Below, piece by piece: positions 1 to 6,439 of a stretch of 9,727 bases of DNA. The notes under the pieces were generated by a model. The model saw nothing but the letters and a program-made list of their open reading frames with translations. It did no database searches and was not told the DNA's origin. The position numbers and the translations under genes were made by a program. Positions within the stretch are counted from its first letter, which is position 1. The number at the start of each line of letters is the position of its first letter. The DNA is from Paracoccus sp. (in: a-proteobacteria) (GTDB lineage: Bacteria > Pseudomonadota > Alphaproteobacteria > Rhodobacterales > Rhodobacteraceae), in the NCBI GenBank assembly GCA_018056045.1, contig JAGPGI010000076.1, positions 1-9,727 on the forward strand, given 5' to 3'.

Positions 1-920
1 GCGCGGCCGACGAAACCGGCCAGAATGATGACGGTCAGGATATAGGGCAGCGCGTTCATGAACATCGAGGGGATGGTGACAAAGCCCAGATCAAGGTCGG
101 GAAAGCGGTTGCTGACCGCCTCCATCAAGCCGAACAGGAAGGTCGCGAACAGCGCGGGCCACGGCCGCCACTTGGCGAAGATCAGCGCCGCCAGCGCGAT
201 ATAGCCGCGCCCGGCGGTCATGTCCTTGACAAAGCCCGCCGAAATACCGGTCGCCAGATACGCCCCGGCAATGCCGCAAAGAACGCCGCAGATCGCCACT
301 GCCGCATAGCGCATCCGGGTGACCGACACGCCTGCGGTATCGACCGAGGCCGGGTTTTCCCCCACGGCCCGCAGCCGCAGCCCGAAACGCGTGCGGTAAA
401 GCACCCACCAGGTCAGAGGCACCAGCGCAAAGGCCAGATAGACCAGCACCGTATGCCCCGAGATCACCTCGGCATAGATCGGCCCGATCACCGGCACGCC
501 GCGCAGGCTTTCGGCAAAGGGCAGGGTGATGGCGTGAAAGCGGGCATCCCCCTCAAGCGAGGGGGTGCGCCCGCCAAGGCCGAAGATCTTCTGCCCCAGC
601 AGCACGGTCAGCCCAGCGGCCAGAAAGTTGATGGCGACGCCGGAAATCAGCTGGTTGCCCCGAAAGGTGATCGAGGCGAGCCCATGGACCAGAGACAGCG
701 CCAGCGCACCGCCGATCCCGGCCAGCAGCCCCAGCCAGACATTGCCGGTGGCATAGGCGACCGAGGCCGAGGTAAAGGCCGCCATCAGCATCTTGCCCTC
801 AAGCCCGATGTCGAAAATGCCGGCGCGTTCGGAATAAAGCCCGGCTAAGCAGGCCAGCAGCAAGGGGGTCATCAGCCGCACGGCGCTGTCGACGATCTGC
901 AGAATGGTTGCGAAATCCAT
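1..920 (-). CDS. ABC transporter permease 2, BMP/nucleoside type (3' end cut by window edge)
   Basis: Second inner-membrane permease subunit of a nucleoside-type ABC importer (BPD_transp_2 fold; relatives are NupC, YufQ, RnsD). Reading from the ATG at 920 gives 306 codons without a stop up to the window edge. The protein begins MDFATILQIVDSAVRLMTPL and carries the family signature FDIGLEGKMLM at about residues 36-46, matching FNIGGEGQ in permease 1. Further on are RTRFGLRLRAVGENP, the usual cytoplasmic loop, and, at the cut end, SMFMNALPYILTVIILAG. Most of the chain is hydrophobic and consistent with 8 to 10 membrane helices. Family members are usually about 300-325 residues, so only a short tail should be missing. 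The start overlaps the stop of permease 1 by one base (TGATG), which suggests translational coupling, with a G-rich stretch just upstream that may act as ribosome binding site. Function is assigned by family and operon position. The exact substrate is inferred. Confidence 0.93.
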   Translation of the reverse strand, partial: MDFATILQIVDSAVRLMTPLLLACLAGLYSERAGIFDIGLEGKMLMAAFTSASVAYATGNVWLGLLAGIGGALALSLVHGLASITFRGNQLISGVAINFLAAGLTVLLGQKIFGLGGRTPSLEGDARFHAITLPFAESLRGVPVIGPIYAEVISGHTVLVYLAFALVPLTWWVLYRTRFGLRLRAVGENPASVDTAGVSVTRMRYAAVAICGVLCGIAGAYLATGISAGFVKDMTAGRGYIALAALIFAKWRPWPALFATFLFGLMEAVSNRFPDLDLGFVTIPSMFMNALPYILTVIILAGFVGR

Positions 921-2017
921 CACGCGCCCCCGCGCTTGCGCATTGCCATGAAGAACCGCTCCAGCGGCATCCTGACCATATTGTCCAGCGCCCCGGTGAA
1001 CAGGATGACCAGCGCCTGAATGACGATGATCAGCTCGCGCGGGATGGTGGTCCAAAGCGCAAGCTCGCCCCCGCCCTGATACAGAAACCCGAACAGCAGC
1101 GCCGCCAGAAACACCCCGAACGGGTGGTTGCGGCCCATCAGCGCCACGGCGATGCCGATGAAACCGGCACCCTCGACGGCGTTGAAAATCAGCCGCTCGG
1201 CCTCGCCCATGACGTTGTTGATCGCCATCAAGCCGGCCAGCGCGCCGGAAATCAGCATGGCGATGACGATGATGCGGGTCGGGTTGATGCCGGCATAGAC
1301 GGCGGCCGGTTCGGACTTGCCAAGGGCGCGGATCTCATAGCCCAGACGGGTGCGCCAGATCAGCAGCCAGACCAGCAGGCAGGCGCCGATGGCGATGAAA
1401 AAGGTGATGTTCGCGGGCGTGTTCTTGCCCCATTCAAAGCCCAGCCCCAGCGCCATGTCCGACAGTTTCGGCAGATGCGTCGCGGGCGGAAAGCTGGCCG
1501 AGGCCGGGTCCATGCTGCCCTGCGGACGCAGCACATTGACCAGCAGATAGTTCAGCAGCGCCGCGGCGATGAAGTTGAACATGATGGTGGTGATGACGAT
1601 ATGGCTGCCGCGCCGCGCCTGCAGCCAGGCCGGAATCAGCGCCCAAAGCGCCCCGAAAAGCGCCGCGCCCACCATCGCCGCAGGCAGCGCCAGCGCCCAA
1701 TGCGGCCAGGGCAGGTAAAGCAGCACCAGCGTGACGCCCAGCCCGCCGATCGCCGCCTGACCCTCGCCGCCGATATTGAACAGCCCGGCATGATAGGCGA
1801 CCATCACCGCAAGCCCGGTAAAGACGAAATTCGTCGCGTAATAAAGGGTATAGCCCCAGCCATAGCTGGAGAGCAGCGCCCCTTCGACCATGACTTTCAA
1901 GGCCTCGACCGGGCTTTCCCCGATCGCCAGGATCACCAGCGCCGAGATGGCAAAGGCCAGCACAAGCGAGATCAGCGGCGTCAGGATCACATCCGCCCAT
2001 TTCGGCATACGCTCCAT
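920..2017 (-). CDS. ABC transporter permease 1, BMP/nucleoside type
   Basis: First permease subunit of the importer (BPD_transp_2; relatives NupB, YufP, RnsC). It forms the transmembrane channel with permease 2. I use the ATG at 2017 (365 residues, MERMPKWADV) because GAGGGA lies six bases upstream of it. The ATG two codons earlier, at 2023, would sit only two bases from that Shine-Dalgarno. Visible marks are a first helix at about residues 11-33, FNIGGEGQ at about 81-88 (the coupling-helix region typical of the family), SHIVITTIMFNFIA near 138-151, a cytoplasmic loop RTRLGYEIRALGKSEPAA near 222-239 followed by GINPTR, and EGAGFIGIAVALMGRNHPFG near 282-301. About ten hydrophobic segments can be counted. 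The protein ends in a basic tail (RFFMAMRKRGGA), as expected for a cytoplasmic C-terminus. Its stop overlaps the start of permease 2. It is separated from the ATPase gene by about 67 bases containing a repeat-like element. Confidence 0.94.
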   Translation of the reverse strand: MERMPKWADVILTPLISLVLAFAISALVILAIGESPVEALKVMVEGALLSSYGWGYTLYYATNFVFTGLAVMVAYHAGLFNIGGEGQAAIGGLGVTLVLLYLPWPHWALALPAAMVGAALFGALWALIPAWLQARRGSHIVITTIMFNFIAAALLNYLLVNVLRPQGSMDPASASFPPATHLPKLSDMALGLGFEWGKNTPANITFFIAIGACLLVWLLIWRTRLGYEIRALGKSEPAAVYAGINPTRIIVIAMLISGALAGLMAINNVMGEAERLIFNAVEGAGFIGIAVALMGRNHPFGVFLAALLFGFLYQGGGELALWTTIPRELIIVIQALVILFTGALDNMVRMPLERFFMAMRKRGGA

Positions 2018-2043
2018 CACCATTCCCTCATCTGCGGGTTTCT

Positions 2044-2076
2044 TTCATGTTCAAATATCCCCGCCGGAGGCACCGG
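2044..2076 (-). repeat. Intergenic hairpin plus GATATTT element
   Basis: The gap between the ATPase stop and permease 1 contains, on the minus strand, CCGGTGCCTCCGGCGGGG followed at once by ATATTTGAACATGAA. GCC-TCC-GGC (2063-2071) can form a tiny hairpin, and CCGG-TGCCT-CCGG (2064-2076) an alternative one. The A/T-rich GATATTT (2053-2059) follows. From memory, CCTCCGGCGGGGATATTT is a recurrent intergenic motif in Rhodobacter/Paracoccus-type genomes; I cannot verify copy number here and see only this copy in the window. It might act as a weak terminator or attenuator between ATPase and permease expression, or be a neutral dispersed repeat. Confidence 0.45.
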
Positions 2077-2084
2077 ATCGCGCC

Positions 2085-3662
2085 TCATGCCTCGGCCTCT
2101 GCATCCTGACCCAAGGGGGCAATCCCCGCCATCAGGCAGCCCAGATCGCCGGCCGTGGTCTGGTCGGGCAGCCGTTCGCCCATGATGCTGCCGTCAAACA
2201 TCACCGCGATGCGGTCCGACAGCGCCATGATCTCGTCCAGCTCGACCGAGACCAGCAGCACCGCCTTGCCGGCATCGCGCAGCGCCACGATGCGCTTGTG
2301 GATGAATTCGATGGCACCGATATCGACCCCACGCGTCGGCTGGCCGATCAGCAGCAGGTCGGGGTTGCGCTCGACCTCGCGGGCGACCACGATCTTTTGC
2401 TGGTTGCCGCCAGAGAAATTCTTGGCCGCCAGATCCGGGTTCGGCGGGCGCACGTCGAAACGCTCGATCTTGCCCACGGCGTCGGCGCGGATCGCGGCAT
2501 TGTCCATCATCAGCCCGTTCTGGAATTCGGGCGCGTCGTGATAGCCGAAGGCCACGTTTTCCCAGGCGGTGAAATCCATGATCAGCCCCTCGACCTGACG
2601 GTCCTCGGGGACATGGCCGATGCCGGCATGACGCCGCGCCCGCGCGTCCGAGCCTTTCAGGGCCAAGGGCTGGCCCTTCAGCGTAATCTCGCCGGCAAGC
2701 TTCGCGCCGGGTTCGGGATAGCCGCCCAATATCTCCAGCAGTTGCGTCTGGCCGTTTCCGGCGACGCCGGCGATGCCGACGATCTCGCCGGCGCGGATGT
2801 CCAGATCGATGCCGCGCAGCCGCTCGACGCCGTCGGCATCGACCATGCGCAGGCCGCGCACCTCCAGCACCGGGGCGCCGGGCCGGGCGGGGGCCTTGTC
2901 GACGCGCAAGAGCACCTTGCGCCCGACCATCAGCTCGGCCAGCGCGGTGGGGTTCGTCTCGGCGGTTTTGACCGAGGCCACCATCTCGCCGCGCCGCATG
3001 ACCGAAACATTGTCGGTGATCTCCATGATCTCGCGCAGCTTGTGGGTGATCAGGATGATGGTTTTCCCTTCGTCCCGCAGCCCGCGCAGGATCCGGAACA
3101 GGTGATCGGCCTCGGCCGGGGTCAGAACGCCCGTGGGCTCGTCCAGGATCAGGATATCGGCCTGACGGTAAAGCGCCTTCAGGATCTCGACCCGCTGCTG
3201 GTGGCCGACCGACAGCTCTTCGATCAGGGCGTCAGGATCGACCTGCAGTTCGTATTCCTCGGCCAGCCGCTTCAGCTCGGCCCGCGCACGCGTGAGCGAG
3301 GTGCGCAGCATCGGCCCGTCCTCGGCGCCAAGGATGATGTTTTCCAGAACGGTGAAATTCTGCACCAGCTTGAAATGCTGAAACACCATGCCGATGCCGG
3401 CGCGGATCGCGGTCTGGCTGTCGGTGATGGCGATGGGCTTGCCGCCGATCAGGATCTCGCCGGAATCGGGGCGGTAAAAGCCGTAAAGGATCGACATCAG
3501 CGTCGATTTTCCGGCGCCATTCTCGCCGATAATGCCGTGGATGGTGCCGCGCGGCACCGACAGATCGATGCCCTTATTGGCCTGAACCGGCCCGAATGCC
3601 TTGGAAATCCCCCGCAATTCGATTGCGGGGGCCATGTTTTCAGCGCCGGAGCGTGCCGTCAT
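2085..3662 (-). CDS. Double-domain ABC transporter ATP-binding protein, nucleoside/sugar type
   Basis: Cytoplasmic ATPase that powers the importer; relatives are NupA, YufO, RnsB and RbsA/MglA. The 525 residues contain two fused nucleotide-binding domains. Domain 1 has Walker A GENGAGKST (46-54), Q-loop FQHF (94-97), a signature written LSVGHQQ (150-156), Walker B LILDEPT (171-177) and switch histidine in ITH (205-207). Domain 2 has a degenerate Walker A GVAGNGQTQ (299-307, glutamine where lysine is expected), a canonical-looking signature FSGGNQQK (416-423), Walker B region LLLIGQPTRGVD and no switch histidine (VSVELDE). This asymmetry is normal for the family and implies one competent catalytic site. 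The ATG at 3662 overlaps the stop of the binding-protein gene (TAATG). An alternative ATG at 3635 (MAPAIELRG) fits the domain start equally well, so the first nine residues are uncertain. No strong Shine-Dalgarno is seen at either, so coupling to the upstream gene is likely. Confidence 0.95.
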   Translation of the reverse strand: MTARSGAENMAPAIELRGISKAFGPVQANKGIDLSVPRGTIHGIIGENGAGKSTLMSILYGFYRPDSGEILIGGKPIAITDSQTAIRAGIGMVFQHFKLVQNFTVLENIILGAEDGPMLRTSLTRARAELKRLAEEYELQVDPDALIEELSVGHQQRVEILKALYRQADILILDEPTGVLTPAEADHLFRILRGLRDEGKTIILITHKLREIMEITDNVSVMRRGEMVASVKTAETNPTALAELMVGRKVLLRVDKAPARPGAPVLEVRGLRMVDADGVERLRGIDLDIRAGEIVGIAGVAGNGQTQLLEILGGYPEPGAKLAGEITLKGQPLALKGSDARARRHAGIGHVPEDRQVEGLIMDFTAWENVAFGYHDAPEFQNGLMMDNAAIRADAVGKIERFDVRPPNPDLAAKNFSGGNQQKIVVAREVERNPDLLLIGQPTRGVDIGAIEFIHKRIVALRDAGKAVLLVSVELDEIMALSDRIAVMFDGSIMGERLPDQTTAGDLGCLMAGIAPLGQDAEAEA

Positions 3663-4648
3663 TACTGCACCGGGCAGGTATTGTCGGTCATGTAGTCATG
3701 CACCTTGATCGTGCCGTCGATGATGCCCTTGCTGGCGGCATCCACGGCGGCCTGCATCTCGGGCGTGACCAGCGGCTTGTTGTTGTCATCCATGGCGACC
3801 GAGACCCCGCCCGAGGCCAGGTCCATCACCTTGATGCCCGGTTCGACATCGGCACCGGCCTTGAAGGCGTCATAGACGGAATTGTCCACGCCCTTGACCA
3901 TCGAGGTCAGCACCTTGCCCGGATGCAGGTGGTTCTGGTTGCTGTCCACGCCGATCGACAGGATGTTCGCATCCGCCGCCGCCTGCAGCACGCCGATGCC
4001 GGTGCCGCCCGCCGCCGCATAGACGACATCGGCGCCCTGCGCGCCTTGCGCCTTCAGCAGCTCGCCGCCCTTGACCGGGTCGTTCCATGCCGCGGGCGTG
4101 GTGCCGGTATAGTTGATCAGCACCTTGGCGTCGGGTTTCGTGGCCTTGACGCCCTGCGCATAGCCGCATTCGAACTTGTGGATCAGCGGCACGTCCATGC
4201 CGCCGATAAAGCCGACCGTCCCCGATTTCGAGGCCATGGCCGCCATCACGCCCGCCAGATACGAGCCCTGCGGTTCCGAGAAGATGACCGACTGCACGTT
4301 CGGCTTTTCGACGACCATGTCGATGATGACGAATTTCGTGTCGGGATAGTCGCCGGCGATCTGGTTCAGCACCTCGCCAAAGGCAAAGCCGGTCATGACG
4401 ATGGGGTTGGCGCCGGTCTCGGCCAGCCGGCGGAGCGCCTGTTCGCGCTGCGCCTCGGACTGCATTTCCAGTTCCTTGTAGCTGCCGCCGGTTTCGGCCT
4501 TCCAGCGCTCGGCGCCGACATAGGCGGCCTCGTTGAAGGATTTGTCGAACTTGCCGCCGAGATCGAAGATCAGCGCCGGATCGGCCAGCGCGGCCAGGGG
4601 CAGCGCGCTCAGGCAGGCGCCGGTCAGCAGGGATTTCATCAGAGACAT
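3662..4648 (-). CDS. BMP-family periplasmic substrate-binding protein (nucleoside importer)
   Basis: Periplasmic receptor of the importer, of the BMP/PnrA-like family (periplasmic binding protein fold), which mostly bind purine or other nucleosides. The open frame extends to a TTG at 4660. The ATG at 4648 is the better start because GAGG lies six bases before it; it gives 328 residues. Another ATG follows at 4639. Residues 1-22 are a signal peptide (basic start, hydrophobic core, ALA just before DPALIFDLGGKFDKSFN), fitting type I cleavage. C12 in LTGAC is not in a good lipobox, so a soluble periplasmic protein is more likely than the lipoprotein seen in Gram-positives and spirochetes. Family marks are FDKSFNEAAYVGAERW, FSEPQGSYLAGVMAA, GTVGFIGGMDVPLIHKFECGY and GVDSNQNH. 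The two cysteines of the mature chain, C161 and C325, may form a disulfide. It is the first gene of the transporter operon. Confidence 0.94.
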   Translation of the reverse strand: MSLMKSLLTGACLSALPLAALADPALIFDLGGKFDKSFNEAAYVGAERWKAETGGSYKELEMQSEAQREQALRRLAETGANPIVMTGFAFGEVLNQIAGDYPDTKFVIIDMVVEKPNVQSVIFSEPQGSYLAGVMAAMASKSGTVGFIGGMDVPLIHKFECGYAQGVKATKPDAKVLINYTGTTPAAWNDPVKGGELLKAQGAQGADVVYAAAGGTGIGVLQAAADANILSIGVDSNQNHLHPGKVLTSMVKGVDNSVYDAFKAGADVEPGIKVMDLASGGVSVAMDDNNKPLVTPEMQAAVDAASKGIIDGTIKVHDYMTDNTCPVQ

Positions 4649-4668
4649 GTCGAACCTCAAATCTGGCA

Positions 4669-4684
4669 GGGGCGATTCAGCCCC
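4669..4684 (-). promoter_or_regulatory. Leader hairpin upstream of the binding-protein gene
   Basis: A perfect five-base-pair stem, GGGGC-TGAATC-GCCCC on the minus strand, lies 20 bases upstream of the binding-protein ATG. It would be close to the 5' end of the transcript if the promoter at 4696-4724 is used. No U-run follows it, so it is not a standard intrinsic terminator for rimI. It could stabilise the mRNA 5' end or take part in translational control. Its function is inferred only. Confidence 0.35.
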
Positions 4685-4695
4685 GGGATGCCCGA

Positions 4696-4724
4696 ATTAG
4701 GGCGCATGGGCCGGAAGCCGTCAA
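4696..4724 (-). promoter_or_regulatory. Candidate sigma-70-type promoter of the nucleoside ABC operon
   Basis: On the minus strand, TTGACG (4719-4724) is followed after 17 bases by CCTAAT (4696-4701). The -35 matches consensus at five of six positions and the -10 at four, although the usually critical second A of the -10 is C. Transcription would begin around 4689, giving a leader of about 40 bases. The location in the gap between rimI and the binding-protein gene is what one expects for an independently transcribed importer. Confidence 0.45.
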
Positions 4725-4739
4725 CAGGCTTGTCGCAGA

Positions 4740-5141
4740 TCACATTTCGCGCCGCATGACCATGGCGTCGATGCCGGGGGCGTAATAATCGCGCCTTGTG
4801 CCGGCCCGCTGCCAGCCTGCGCTGGCATAAAGCGCGATGGCCGGCGCATTGTCCGAGGCGACCTCGAGGAACGCCTCGCACGCCCCGCGCTCAGTTGACG
4901 TATGGGCAAATTCGGTCAGCAGGGCGCGGCCAAGGCCCATGCGGCGGGCCTCGGGGGCGACGGCAAGGGTCAAAAGCTCGGCCTCGTCGGCGACCACGCG
5001 GCCAAGCAGAAATCCCTGCGGTCGAATCAGAAGGAAATTCAGCCGGTTGTCGAGGAGTTCGGAAAACTCGCCGGTCGACCATGGCCGGGGATGGGCGGGA
5101 AAGCAGCGCGCATGCAGCGCCGCCAAGGCCTCGGGGGTCAT
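4740..5141 (-). CDS. rimI: GNAT acetyltransferase, RimI-like (ribosomal protein / N-alpha-acetyltransferase)
   Basis: A 133-residue GNAT-fold acetyltransferase. RimI acetylates the N-terminus of ribosomal protein S18 and some other proteins using acetyl-CoA in the cytoplasm. The N-terminus has the RimI-like CFPAHPRPWSTGEFSELL (13-30), where relatives have H..F...W. The acetyl-CoA pyrophosphate loop is RRMGLGRALL (66-75), and FLEVASDNAPAIALYASAGW (91-110) is the conserved strand and helix with the LYxxxGW ending. RRDYYAPGIDAMVM (116-129) is the usual C-terminal substrate region. The ATG at 5141 overlaps the tsaB stop by four bases (ATGA), so the pair is translationally coupled. The tsaB-rimI pairing is common in bacteria and supports the RimI name, although a general GNAT enzyme with another target cannot be excluded. 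The downstream neighbour is the nucleoside importer, which seems to have its own promoter. Confidence 0.86.
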   Translation of the reverse strand: MTPEALAALHARCFPAHPRPWSTGEFSELLDNRLNFLLIRPQGFLLGRVVADEAELLTLAVAPEARRMGLGRALLTEFAHTSTERGACEAFLEVASDNAPAIALYASAGWQRAGTRRDYYAPGIDAMVMRREM

Positions 5142-5737
5142 GGCAGCATGACCGGGCCGCGGTCGCGGGCCGGGGCGGCGTCGGCGGGGCGCAGATAGAT
5201 CGGCGCCGGGCGCGGCAGGCCGGGCATGGCGCGGCGCACCTGCGCGATGCGGGCGATGCCTTCGGCCAGCGGCATCAGCGGATGGGCCAGCGCCGGGCCG
5301 GGCGGCATGTCCTCGGGCAGGTCCTGCCGGGGCGGGCTGTCCCGCTCGGGGTCGGTGCCGAAATCCTGCCAGATCAGCCCGGCGGGGCGCGCCGGGATCG
5401 CCACGCGGCAGGGGCGGGGCAGGGCGCAGGCCATGGCCTCGGTCACGCTGACGCCAACCGCCGGAATGCCCAGCGACAGCGCCAGCCCGCGCGCGGCGGC
5501 GACCGAGATGCGGATGCCGGTGAAATTTCCCGGACCCGTGCCGCAGCCGATCACCGACAGGTCGCGCCAATCGACGCCGGCGCTGGTCAGCATTTCCTCT
5601 AGGAGCGGGAACAGGCGTTCGGCCTGACCGCGCGCCATGTCCTCGTGGCGCTGGATCAGGACGCGGTCGCCTTGCAGCAAAGCGGCCGCGCAATGCGCGG
5701 CCGATGTGTCAAAGCCAAGTGACAGCGTGTCAGGCAA
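5138..5737 (-). CDS. tsaB: tRNA threonylcarbamoyladenosine biosynthesis protein TsaB (TTG start)
   Basis: TsaB (YeaZ) partners TsaD and TsaE in transferring threonylcarbamoyl to A37 of tRNAs that read ANN codons. It is a scaffold of the ASKHA fold without its own catalysis. The 199 residues begin with LSLGFDTSAAHCAAAL (5-20), the first strand and loop of the fold. They contain the TsaB hallmark GTGPGNFTGIRI (66-77) followed by the helix AAARGLALSLGIP, and end with APIYLRPADAAP (178-189), typical of TsaB. The lack of a metal-binding HxxxH distinguishes it from TsaD. The frame is closed by a stop at 5753-5755, so the TTG at 5737 is the only usual start codon that preserves the N-terminal strand. 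GAGG lies nine bases upstream of it. The gene overlaps the end of the Nfu gene by eight bases and rimI by four. Length is slightly below that of E. coli TsaB (about 231). Confidence 0.93.
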   Translation of the reverse strand: MPDTLSLGFDTSAAHCAAALLQGDRVLIQRHEDMARGQAERLFPLLEEMLTSAGVDWRDLSVIGCGTGPGNFTGIRISVAAARGLALSLGIPAVGVSVTEAMACALPRPCRVAIPARPAGLIWQDFGTDPERDSPPRQDLPEDMPPGPALAHPLMPLAEGIARIAQVRRAMPGLPRPAPIYLRPADAAPARDRGPVMLP

Positions 5738-6284
5738 CGGGCCGGACCTCGGTCACTTCGGGGATATAGTGGCGCAGCAGGTTCTCGATGCCCATTTTCA
5801 GCGTCAGCGTGGACGAGGGGCAGCCGGCGCAGGCGCCCTGCATATGCAGATAGACGACGCCCCGGTCAAAGCCGTGAAAGGTGATGTCGCCGCCATCCTG
5901 GGCCACGGCCGGACGCACGCGAGTGTCCAGCAGTTCCTTGATCTGGTTGACGATTTCGGCGTCCGGGCCGTCCTGATCGTTATGGCCGCTGGTCGAGGCA
6001 CCTTCGATCACCGGGGCGCCGGACTGGTAATGCTCCATGATCGCGCCCAGAACCGAGGGCTTGAGGTGATCCCAGACCGCATCGTCGGCCTTGGTCACGG
6101 TGACGAAATCCGAACCCAGAAACACGCCGGTCACGCCCGGCACCGAAAAGATGCGGCGCGCCAGCGGGCTGGTCGCGGCGGCCTCGGCGGCGGGAAAATC
6201 GGCGGTGCCGCTGGCAAGCACAGGCTCGCCCGGCAGGAATTTCAGCGTGGCGGGGTTCGGGGTGGTCTCGGTCTGGATGAACAT
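5730..6284 (-). CDS. Nfu-type iron-sulfur cluster carrier/assembly protein
   Basis: A 184-residue Nfu protein resembling mitochondrial NFU1, which accepts or carries a [4Fe-4S] cluster and delivers it to client enzymes in the cytoplasm. The N-terminal Nfu_N domain spans about residues 1-88: MFIQTETTPNPATLKFLPGE at the start, then SPLARRIFSVPGVTGVFLGSDFVTVTK. The C-terminal NifU-like domain spans about 109-184, with IKELLDTRVRPAVAQDGGDI, and the cluster-ligating CxxC is C152-A-G-C155 in HMQGACAGCPSST. The ATG at 6284 is preceded by AGGAG with six bases between, the strongest ribosome binding site in this block. It lies between the universal stress gene (155-base gap with a possible promoter) and tsaB (eight-base overlap). 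The order universal stress protein, Nfu, tsaB, rimI is, to my knowledge, common in Rhodobacterales. The overlap makes co-translation with tsaB likely. Confidence 0.94.
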   Translation of the reverse strand: MFIQTETTPNPATLKFLPGEPVLASGTADFPAAEAAATSPLARRIFSVPGVTGVFLGSDFVTVTKADDAVWDHLKPSVLGAIMEHYQSGAPVIEGASTSGHNDQDGPDAEIVNQIKELLDTRVRPAVAQDGGDITFHGFDRGVVYLHMQGACAGCPSSTLTLKMGIENLLRHYIPEVTEVRPVA

Positions 6285-6318
6285 GGCGGACTCCTCATGC
6301 CCGTGAAGCTTTGCTGGG

Positions 6319-6348
6319 GATATGGGGATTGCAGGGGGGGCAAGTCAA
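6319..6348 (-). promoter_or_regulatory. Possible promoter of the Nfu-tsaB-rimI genes
   Basis: In the 155-base gap upstream of the Nfu gene, the minus strand has TTGACT (6343-6348, five of six -35 matches) and, 18 bases on, CATATC (6319-6324), a weak -10. A run of seven Cs lies in the spacer and GGGGG lies just upstream of the -35. The remainder of the gap (6349-6439) shows no clear intrinsic terminator for the universal stress gene, so read-through from that gene is also possible. Confidence 0.3.
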
Positions 6349-6439
6349 GCAAAACACCCCCGGACAGGCTGCGACAAACCGCAACCGCGGGCGAATGCGC
6401 GGCCATTGGCGACCCCGCGGAGTGGATCAGGTCAGGGGA

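Noticed and set aside
2085..3662. Degenerate second nucleotide-binding domain in the ATPase as a possible loss-of-function mutation
   Set aside because: Glutamine in place of the Walker A lysine and the AQPT/GQPT-type Walker B ending are usual in the second domain of NupA/RbsA-type ATPases, so this is a family trait.
4646..4660. Start of the binding protein at the TTG at 4660
   Set aside because: GAGG at 4655-4658 would then lie inside the gene start, whereas it is well placed for the ATG at 4648; the extra four residues add nothing to the signal peptide.
908..4759. Very long plus-strand open frames (908-2185, 1890-3695, 3596-4759) opposite the ABC transporter genes
   Set aside because: Their translations are rich in His, Gln, Arg and Asp with no recognisable motif, and they mirror well-supported minus-strand genes. 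They result from the high GC codon bias that removes stops from the opposite strand.
4740..5693. A 317-residue minus-strand frame appearing to fuse an extra N-terminal region to RimI
   Set aside because: The part before residue 185 is an out-of-frame reading of tsaB (Arg/Pro/Gly-rich), and the ATG at 5141 is the natural RimI start with an ATGA overlap.
6325..6360. G5...C5 stem as an intrinsic terminator of the universal stress gene
   Set aside because: The loop is about 16 bases long and no T-run follows the stem on the minus strand.
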